Below are positions 6,908 to 12,255 of a DNA stretch of 12,255 nt, piece by piece (position 1 is the stretch's first letter; the number at the start of each line of letters is the position of its first letter). The position numbers and the translations under genes were made by a program. The DNA is from Erysipelotrichaceae bacterium (GTDB lineage: Bacteria > Bacillota_I > Bacilli_A > Erysipelotrichales > Erysipelotrichaceae), in contig JAHHRC010000037.1 of the NCBI GenBank assembly GCA_020026035.1, positions 1-12,255 on the forward strand. Direction: 5' to 3'. The notes below the pieces were generated by a model, which saw only the letters and a program-made list of their open reading frames with translations, did no database searches and had not been told where the DNA came from.

Positions 6908-8248
6908 ATGCTAGAAACAACAAACAAACAACTCGCTATGGAAATCATCAACGTTGCTCGGGATGAAATCCTTTTTTCTATGCCGTATCTTACAAGAGCG
7001 CTTTTGTATATGCCAGTGGTGTTTTATGAAGATGAGATTGAAGAAGGAGTAACGATAGGGTTTGGATCTGATGGAGAAAACTTGTATGTGATTGCGGAAA
7101 TGGTCATTAAACGCTATATGGAAGATCCGCATAGTATTGCCCATATGTTATTGCATACATTGTTTCATTGTTTGTACCAACATCCATTCCATTATGAAAC
7201 GATGCACTTTGATCATTGGGACTTAGCAAGTGATATGGCAGTGGAATATGTGATCGCGAATTTGAATATGAACTTTACAAGTTTAGATGATGACCATGCA
7301 AGATCTGTTGTCTTAGAAGCGATGAAGGCAAAGTCACATAATATGAATGCGGAGTCGATTTATTCGTATTTGAACCATCATAGTGATGAGGCAAAAGAGT
7401 TTTTAAAGAAACGGGAATTATTTTGTTTTGATGTGCACCAACATTGGATGAGTAAGGATGTCGAAGGAAAGATTTACCTTGGGGATGATCAAAGCTATGC
7501 CGCGAAAACAAAAGTCAATGATCAATGGAAGAAGATGGAACGAGCTGTTCAAACCGAGATTCTTTCGTTTGAAAAAACACAAGGCTATGAACCTGGAAGC
7601 TTATCGAAATTGTTTGAAGGAGATTGTTACTCTGAATATGACTATTCGGAATTCTTACGCAAGTTTGCGGTGATGAGTGAAGAGATTCGTGTCAATCATG
7701 AGGAGTTTGACTATGTCTATTACAACTATGGAATCGAAATGTATGGCAATATGCCACTGATTGAACCGCTTGAATATCGAGAAGATAATAAGATTCGTGA
7801 CTTTGTGGTTGCGATTGATACAAGTGGATCTGTACAAGGAAGTTTGGTTCAAAACTTCTTACGGAAGACATGGGCAATGTTACAGAGTGAAGAGAATTTC
7901 TTTTACGATGTAAACATTCATATCTTGCAATGTGATAGTAAGATCCAATCGGATGTTACGATTCATAACCAACAAGAGTTTGACGCTTATATGAAACATG
8001 TGCAATTAAAAGGCTTTGGTGGAACGGACTTTCGACCGGTGTTTCAACATGTAAACACAATGATTGCAAATGGTAGAATCAAAGACTTACGGGGGTTAAT
8101 CTACTATACCGATGGGAAGGGAATCTTTCCAGAAGTTGCCCCGGATTATAAAACGGCATTTATTTTTGTCGACAATGGATTTATGCAACCAAATGTACCA
8201 GCATGGGCAATTCGGTTGATCTTGCCAGTGGAGGAATTTGAAGAATGA
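6908..8248 (+). CDS. VWA-like domain protein with degenerate metallopeptidase-like N-terminus (DUF2201-like)
   Basis: This is a predicted cytosolic protein of 446 residues. The N-terminal part resembles the putative metallopeptidase domain that accompanies VWA-like domains (DUF2201 type). It reads HMLLHTLFHCLYQH around 79-92, then WDLASDMAVEYV, where classic members have HExxH and a downstream Asp. The catalytic Glu is replaced by Thr (H83-T84-L-F-H87), so peptidase activity is doubtful. The C-terminal VWA domain has a full metal-ion-dependent adhesion site: DTSGS (from D304), Thr in GGTDF (T373) and Asp in YTDG (D402). The start is uncertain: ATG 6908 lies at the predicted transcription start with no ribosome binding site; an upstream TTG at 6842 and ATG at 6854 precede the promoter, and ATG 6938 is an alternative. 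The last four bases overlap the AAA+ gene (ATGA). MoxR/VWA pairing suggests a substrate- or metal-binding partner. Confidence 0.85.
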   Translation: MLETTNKQLAMEIINVARDEILFSMPYLTRALLYMPVVFYEDEIEEGVTIGFGSDGENLYVIAEMVIKRYMEDPHSIAHMLLHTLFHCLYQHPFHYETMHFDHWDLASDMAVEYVIANLNMNFTSLDDDHARSVVLEAMKAKSHNMNAESIYSYLNHHSDEAKEFLKKRELFCFDVHQHWMSKDVEGKIYLGDDQSYAAKTKVNDQWKKMERAVQTEILSFEKTQGYEPGSLSKLFEGDCYSEYDYSEFLRKFAVMSEEIRVNHEEFDYVYYNYGIEMYGNMPLIEPLEYREDNKIRDFVVAIDTSGSVQGSLVQNFLRKTWAMLQSEENFFYDVNIHILQCDSKIQSDVTIHNQQEFDAYMKHVQLKGFGGTDFRPVFQHVNTMIANGRIKDLRGLIYYTDGKGIFPEVAPDYKTAFIFVDNGFMQPNVPAWAIRLILPVEEFEE

Positions 8249-9765
8249 ATATACAACAAGCAAAAGATGAAATTAAACGCTCAATTAGCGTCTATTTAAA
8301 GAAAGATGCCTATGGCAATTACCGGATTCCAATCCAAAGACAACGACCAATCTTTCTTGTAGGAGCACCAGGAATTGGAAAGACCGCAATTATGGAACAA
8401 ATTGCTCAAGAGCTAGAAGTCGGTCTAGTTTCCTATTCAATGACCCATCATACAAGACAATCGGCACTTGGATTACCAATGATTGAAAAAAGAACCTATG
8501 GGAATGAAGAGTTTGATGTTTCGGTTTATACGTTATCGGAAATCTTAGCATCGGTGTATGAATTGATGGAGAAAACAGGGAAGAAAGAAGGCATTCTTTT
8601 CTTAGATGAAATCAATTGTGTTTCGGAAACCTTAGGTCCTAGTATGTTGCAATTTTTGCAATATAAAACCTTTGGAAACCATGCATTACCAGAAGGTTGG
8701 GTGGTTGTAACGGCTGGAAATCCAGCGGAATTTAATCGTGCTGTGCATGCCTTTGATGTTGCAACACTTGACCGTTTGAAGGTATTACCAGTGGAAGAAG
8801 ACTTCCATATTTGGAAGGTCTATGCCCAAAACAATCATGTCCATAATGCGATTTTGACCTATCTTGAAATCCATCAACAAGACTTCTTCCATATCGAAAC
8901 TTCGGTTTCTGGGAAAAGCTTTGTGACAGCACGTGGATGGGAAGATTTATCCAGTGCCATTACGTTGTATGAAGAAGAGAAATTTGATGTCGATGCGATT
9001 TTGATTCGTTCGATCATTCAAAATGATCGCATAGCCCAAGACTTTACGACCTATTATGAGTTGTATTGTAAGTATCGTTCGGATTATCAGATTCCAAGTA
9101 TTTTAAAAGGGGAAGTGGAAGAGGAAATCAAAGAACGAGCAAGTAAGGCAAACTTTGATGAACGAATTTCTGTGGTACATCTTCTTTTAGAAGCTTTACT
9201 ACCTTCGATTAATCACTATATGGAAGTGGAAGATGGAATTAAGATGATTCTTCCAAACTTACGTACGCTAAAAGACAAAGAAGATATCCTTCCATCCTTG
9301 ATGCAATATAAGCAAGATATGCAAACACGCATGAAGAAAGAAGAAGTGGCTTCTGGATTAAGTGATTGTAATCGGGCGATTTATTCCTATTGTATTCAAT
9401 TCTATACAACTGTGATTCGTCGTTTAGAAACGGATATGGATGGTAAGGTTCCATTTGTCGTTGTGCAAGAGTATTACATGCAAGAACTTCAAAACATGAA
9501 GTTAGAGGCAAACAAGATTTCAAAGGAATTAGACAATGTCTTTATGTTTGTAGAAAATCACTTTGAAACAAACCATGAGATTCTATTGTTAGTGACTCAA
9601 TTAACGGTGAATACATCGGCTGCTCGCTTTATTTCAACGTATGGATGTGATGCCTATTATCGTCATAACAAGTCCTTAATGATTCATGAGCGTAATGCAA
9701 GAATTATGGAATCGTTGAAGAAGTTTGCAGATCAAACCAATGCGAAAGGAACGTTTGAATTGTAA
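8245..9765 (+). CDS. MoxR-like AAA+ ATPase
   Basis: This 506-residue AAA+ ATPase belongs to the MoxR-like group, whose members act with VWA proteins as chaperones or remodellers. Visible motifs: Walker A GAPGIGKT (40-47), Walker B ILFLDEIN (D121, E122), sensor 1 Asn in TAGNP (N159), arginine finger in DVATLDR (R177), and a sensor-2-like Arg in TARGWEDLS (R230). All catalytic residues are present, so it should hydrolyse ATP. The remaining 270 residues are largely helical by appearance and have no motif I recognise; they may hold the partner- or substrate-binding region. The start overlaps the VWA stop (ATGA), with GGAGG at 8230-8234 ten nt upstream. The stop overlaps the next start by one base (TAATG). 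Tight coupling suggests the three products are made in fixed ratio. No membrane segment is seen. Confidence 0.92.
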   Translation: MNIQQAKDEIKRSISVYLKKDAYGNYRIPIQRQRPIFLVGAPGIGKTAIMEQIAQELEVGLVSYSMTHHTRQSALGLPMIEKRTYGNEEFDVSVYTLSEILASVYELMEKTGKKEGILFLDEINCVSETLGPSMLQFLQYKTFGNHALPEGWVVVTAGNPAEFNRAVHAFDVATLDRLKVLPVEEDFHIWKVYAQNNHVHNAILTYLEIHQQDFFHIETSVSGKSFVTARGWEDLSSAITLYEEEKFDVDAILIRSIIQNDRIAQDFTTYYELYCKYRSDYQIPSILKGEVEEEIKERASKANFDERISVVHLLLEALLPSINHYMEVEDGIKMILPNLRTLKDKEDILPSLMQYKQDMQTRMKKEEVASGLSDCNRAIYSYCIQFYTTVIRRLETDMDGKVPFVVVQEYYMQELQNMKLEANKISKELDNVFMFVENHFETNHEILLLVTQLTVNTSAARFISTYGCDAYYRHNKSLMIHERNARIMESLKKFADQTNAKGTFEL

Positions 9766-11066
9766 TGCGATTTGAATATCGAAACGAAGTAAATGGAATT
9801 ATTCTTACGAATTACCATGGCGAGGAATCGGAAGTAGTTATTCCAAGTACGATCGATGGCAAAGTTGTTGTTGGAATGGATGCCTATACTTTTGTAGAAG
9901 AAGGATTACAAATCGAAGTGATTGAAGTTGTAGGTAGTGTGAAACATTTACTTAAGGATACGTTTGATAGTTGTTTTTCGTTGAAGAAAGTGATTCTTCA
10001 AGATGGAGTTGAAGTGGTAGAAGAAGGATTTTTAGGTTCTTCTGCAATTGAAGAACTTGTTTTACCAAAAAGTATTCAGGAAATAAAAGGCATTGCAAGA
10101 TTTCCTTTTACAACATGTATTGATCAAGAAAATCCAAACTATGTATGTGATGGGTATGGGATTTATAAAAAACAAGAAAATGGCTTGTATTTAGAAGGCA
10201 TTCTACCTGCGATTCAAAAAGAGAGTTATCGTGTACTAGATGGTACGGTAGAAATATGTAAACAAGCGTTTTTTAACCAGGAAAAAGAATTAAAACAATT
10301 GATTCTACCGGCAAGCTTAAAGCATATTGAAACCGGTGCTTTACAAAGTACGATGTACTCCTTTGAACCACAACGAGGAATTCTGGATTATGTCGTAAAA
10401 AGCGATGTCTTTACCTTTGAAGATGGGTGTTTGGTAGAACATGGATCAAGTAATGTCTTACTTGCAATGACAAAGGATGTAAGACACTTTGTGATTCCAG
10501 AAGACATTGATAAGGTAGGAACCTATGCTTTTTTGAATGCCAAGATTCAAACACTTGTATGCAACGCACGATTAGCGTTCATTGAAAAAGATGCGTTCTA
10601 CGGAGCAAGTTTTGAAGAGATTCAATACGCAGATACAAAGGAAACGATACTATTTCCAATCTTCCATGAAGTCTTAAAAGAAGACATGCTGAAAGGGTTT
10701 GGAAGGAATGGAAAGTTGTATTCCTATAAAAACTACGATCAACTTCTTTGCAAGAAATACATATCGAGTGAACGTGTTCGAATGATTACGAATCGTCTTT
10801 TGCATAAAAGAGATTTATCGACCGAATACGAACAACGTTATATAGAAATCTTGTTGTCGCAATTTGAGGATACGATTCGTTATATCTTAGAACGAAACGA
10901 TCTTGATTCATTGCAACGGATGTTAGATTTAAGCTTAATTAACGAAACGAATATGGATCAATGCCTTCGTCTTATCGGGGAAACCTCAAATACACAGGCA
11001 ATCGCACTTGTATTAGAGTACAAACATACGCATATGCATGAAGAGGCATTTGATTTCTCCTTGTAG
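9765..11066 (+). CDS. Cytosolic leucine-rich-repeat (BspA/LRR_5-like) protein with ankyrin-like C-terminus
   Basis: This is a 433-residue protein with no signal peptide or membrane segment, unlike most surface BspA-type proteins. The N-terminal 60% carries several degenerate LRR_5-like units, such as EVVIPSTIDGKVVVGMDAYTF, SLKKVILQDGVEVVEEGFL, ELKQLILPASLKHIETGAL and RHFVIPEDIDKVGTYAFL. The C-terminal part (about 330-433) is helical. It contains two stretches that look like degenerate ankyrin repeats (NDLDSLQRMLDLSLI; NTQAIALVLEYKH). The start ATG shares one base with the stop of the AAA+ gene; the only purine-rich site (AAAGGA, 9745-9750) is 14 nt away, so translation is probably coupled. 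Repeat proteins usually mediate protein-protein contacts, so a role as adaptor or target binder for the ATPase is plausible but inferred. A terminator follows at 11123. Confidence 0.85.
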   Translation: MRFEYRNEVNGIILTNYHGEESEVVIPSTIDGKVVVGMDAYTFVEEGLQIEVIEVVGSVKHLLKDTFDSCFSLKKVILQDGVEVVEEGFLGSSAIEELVLPKSIQEIKGIARFPFTTCIDQENPNYVCDGYGIYKKQENGLYLEGILPAIQKESYRVLDGTVEICKQAFFNQEKELKQLILPASLKHIETGALQSTMYSFEPQRGILDYVVKSDVFTFEDGCLVEHGSSNVLLAMTKDVRHFVIPEDIDKVGTYAFLNAKIQTLVCNARLAFIEKDAFYGASFEEIQYADTKETILFPIFHEVLKEDMLKGFGRNGKLYSYKNYDQLLCKKYISSERVRMITNRLLHKRDLSTEYEQRYIEILLSQFEDTIRYILERNDLDSLQRMLDLSLINETNMDQCLRLIGETSNTQAIALVLEYKHTHMHEEAFDFSL

Positions 11067-11122
11067 AGATGCCACGTATTAAATATCGAACCAAAGAAAC
11101 GGAACATTATTAAAAAGACAAT

Positions 11123-11161
11123 GCCTAGATGAATTCGAAATGGACTCATCTAGGCTTTTTT
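11123..11161 (+). terminator. Rho-independent terminator of the VWA-MoxR-LRR operon
   Basis: GCCTAGATGA (11123-11132) and TCATCTAGGC (11146-11155) form a perfect 10-bp stem with a 13-nt loop, followed by six T (11156-11161). It closes the three-gene unit. Confidence 0.93.
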
Positions 11162-11223
11162 AGTTTAGTTTCGCTTAATTGAATGCTGAACAATCTTAAA
11201 GTTAACAAACAAAGTAACTGTCC

Positions 11224-11251
11224 TTTACAAAGAAAAACAGATTCGTATAAT
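11224..11251 (+). promoter_or_regulatory. Strong sigma-A promoter for the small membrane protein
   Basis: TTTACA (11224-11229, 5 of 6) and TATAAT (11246-11251, 6 of 6) are separated by 16 bp. Transcription should start near 11258, leaving about 100 nt of untranslated leader before ATG 11359. The stretch between the previous terminator and this promoter holds nothing else I can recognise. Confidence 0.75.
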
Positions 11252-11273
11252 GTTAATAACCAGTAGGTCTTTT

Positions 11274-11299
11274 ATGCGATGCGAATTGATTTCGTACGC
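11274..11299 (+). other. Possible imperfect stem in the leader of the small membrane protein gene
   Basis: The segment TGCG-AT-GCGAA-TTGAT-TTCGT-A-CGCA can fold as an outer 4-bp and an inner 5-bp helix (one G-U pair) separated by a small internal loop. It lies well within the predicted leader. It matches no riboswitch or leader class I know, and it may be chance. Confidence 0.3.
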
Positions 11300-11344
11300 A
11301 GTGGATCTTATCAAATGGACGTTTTATGTAGATCGAAAAATCGT

Positions 11345-11350
11345 AGGAGG
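11345..11350 (+). promoter_or_regulatory. Ribosome binding site fixing the start of the small membrane protein
   Basis: AGGAGG is a strong site 8 nt before ATG 11359. In-frame GTG 11350, TTG 11353 and GTG 11356 overlap it or lie too close, so they are rejected. Confidence 0.8.
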
Positions 11351-11358
11351 TGTTGGTG

Positions 11359-11673
11359 ATGAAGGAAATGGTAAGGAAGTTTAAAAGCATGAATTTTGTG
11401 ACGAAAACTGCATATATCTTAGTGACAATGTTGTTTGCGATGTATCCTTTTGCGGCAATAGTCTTAGAACCTTTTGGGATTTTTATTGTGACACATACAA
11501 TGGTTAATAGATTTCAATATTTGACTATACTAGTCTGTTTGTTGGGTAAGAAGTGGAAGCTTGCAACTATAGCAGTCGTCGCACCATTTATCGCTGGAGC
11601 GATTGTGATTGGTCTTTCAGAATTCTTAGGCTATTACTTGGAAGTGTGGTTTGGATTCGAATTGTGGTTTTGA
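11359..11673 (+). CDS. Small predicted membrane protein of unknown function
   Basis: I do not recognise this 104-residue protein. It has a basic N-terminus (MKEMVRKFKSMN). Two clear hydrophobic segments lie at about residues 17-36 and 68-92, and a less regular one at about 39-62 is interrupted by polar residues (THTMVNRFQ). A basic GKKWK turn before the last segment suggests a cytoplasmic loop. The C-terminus is aromatic (YYLEVWFGFELWF). There is no lipobox or cleavable signal. The gene is monocistronic, with its own strong promoter, a long leader and an excellent ribosome binding site, which favours real expression despite the small size. The only downstream terminator candidate is the shared hairpin at 11796. 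Nothing around it reveals a role. Confidence 0.75.
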   Translation: MKEMVRKFKSMNFVTKTAYILVTMLFAMYPFAAIVLEPFGIFIVTHTMVNRFQYLTILVCLLGKKWKLATIAVVAPFIAGAIVIGLSEFLGYYLEVWFGFELWF

Positions 11674-11795
11674 GATAAAGAATTTCCTGCATCTAGTGCA
11701 GAGAAGTGATTGTGTTCTTGAAATAGAGTAGGAAGATGTATGAAATCCCGCTAATAAATAAGGTACAACATCTTTCCATACGGATGACATAAACA

Positions 11796-11840
11796 AACAA
11801 CCGTACATCTTATAGCGAAGATAGTGCGGTTGTTTTCGTT
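11796..11840. terminator. Bidirectional terminator between the convergent genes
   Basis: AACAACCGTAC-ATCTT (11796-11811) pairs with AAGAT-(A bulge)-GTGCGGTTGTT (11818-11834), 16 pairs including one G-U pair, around a 6-nt loop. T-rich sequence follows on both strands (TTTTCGTTT on +; GTTTGTTTATG on -). It lies 22 nt after the stop of the - strand gene and about 120 nt after the + strand stop, so it fits the - strand gene best and may also serve the + strand gene. Confidence 0.8.
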
Positions 11841-11856
11841 TGAGAGTTTAAGGTTT

Positions 11857-12255
11857 CTATTCTGCTGCAATTGCGAAAGTAGCATCGAAGATTTCTTGTT
11901 CCTTGGCATTGAGGTGGATGTTTGGATTTGCAAGTGTTGTTTCACTGACAGTCTTTTTGAAGTTTTCGCAGCACTTCGTAAAGCCAATATAGGAAACACT
12001 TCCGCCAATGACACCACCGACAACTGGAATTGCTTTGCCAATTCCTTTCGTGAAGATTCCTTTTGTCATGTTCACACCAAACCATTTTGATACCGATTTA
12101 ACGCATTGATAAATGACGTTTTTTGTTAAGGCTTTCTTCATGAGTTGTTTGCTTACACCACGAGAAAGGGCGTTTGCACATGCTTTAATAGCGGAATCCG
12201 TTCCTGCAACAGCATACATTGCACCAAGACTTAAGGTGATTAAGTTCATGGTTGC
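11857..12255 (-). CDS. EcsC-like family protein, C-terminal part (5' end outside window)
   Basis: This is the last 132 residues of a - strand gene whose frame stays open to the window edge; two codons (Ala, Thr) precede the ATG at 12249 and no ribosome binding site can be seen, so that ATG is probably internal. The segment KGIGKAIPVVGGVIGGSVSYIGFTKC resembles the C-terminal signature of EcsC-like proteins (K-x-xPVVGaxIGgxvNyxFT), which are roughly 230-300 residues long. In Bacillus subtilis ecsC lies beside the EcsAB transporter genes, but the biochemical role of the family is unclear. The Gly-rich hydrophobic stretch could be a membrane-associating helical hairpin. A bidirectional terminator follows the stop. 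I judge the family from memory of one motif, so it is likely but not certain. Confidence 0.7.
   Translation of the reverse strand, partial: ATMNLITLSLGAMYAVAGTDSAIKACANALSRGVSKQLMKKALTKNVIYQCVKSVSKWFGVNMTKGIFTKGIGKAIPVVGGVIGGSVSYIGFTKCCENFKKTVSETTLANPNIHLNAKEQEIFDATFAIAAE

Noticed and set aside
11069..11113. Short open frame MPRIKYRTKETEHY just after the LRR gene
   Set aside because: It is only 14 codons, has no ribosome binding site and lies in the tail before the operon terminator. A remnant or a chance frame is more likely than a gene.
11687..11701. 5-bp hairpin CTGCA-TCTAG-TGCAG after the small membrane protein gene
   Set aside because: It is a short stem with no following T-run; it is not a terminator and is within chance expectation.
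11824..12090. 88-codon + strand open frame across the EcsC-like gene
   Set aside because: It runs antisense to the EcsC-like frame, which has a recognisable motif and a terminator in the right place; the + strand frame is Cys/Phe/Ser-rich noise.

Overview
The window looks like a chromosomal segment of a low-GC, Gram-positive (Firmicutes/Bacillota) bacterium. The main reasons are the PolC-type replicative polymerase, the gene order polC-rimP-nusA-ylxR-infB-rbfA, AAGGAGG-type ribosome binding sites and sigma-A-like promoters. The very acidic NusA tail and the BspA-like leucine-rich-repeat protein would fit an Erysipelotrichia-like or Clostridia-like gut or oral commensal, but that narrower placement is an inference from family memory.

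Region 1 (1-6833) is the conserved information-processing cluster on the + strand. It holds the C-terminal part of DNA polymerase III PolC (cut by the window start), a 135-nt spacer with an inverted repeat and a perfect hairpin, then rimP, nusA, ylxR, infB and rbfA in close succession, closed by a strong intrinsic terminator. Together these genes cover replication, 30S subunit maturation (RimP, RbfA), transcription elongation/termination (NusA) and translation initiation (IF2). The L7Ae-like gene ylxQ, which sits between ylxR and infB in Bacillus subtilis, is absent.

Region 2 (6873-11161) is a separate three-gene transcription unit with its own near-consensus promoter and terminator. It encodes a VWA protein with a degenerate zinc-metallopeptidase-like N-terminus, a MoxR-like AAA+ ATPase, and a cytosolic leucine-rich-repeat protein with an ankyrin-like tail. 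Stop and start codons overlap at both junctions (ATGA and TAATG). This is the most interesting part of the window. MoxR/VWA pairs are generally thought to act as chaperone or remodelling machines, and the third gene may be the adaptor or target-recognition component. The first gene may be read from a leaderless mRNA.

Region 3 (11162-12255) holds a small predicted membrane protein with its own strong promoter and a roughly 100-nt leader. It is followed by a probably bidirectional terminator and, on the - strand, the C-terminal part of an EcsC-like protein that runs off the window end. I see no tRNA or rRNA genes, insertion sequences or CRISPR arrays.
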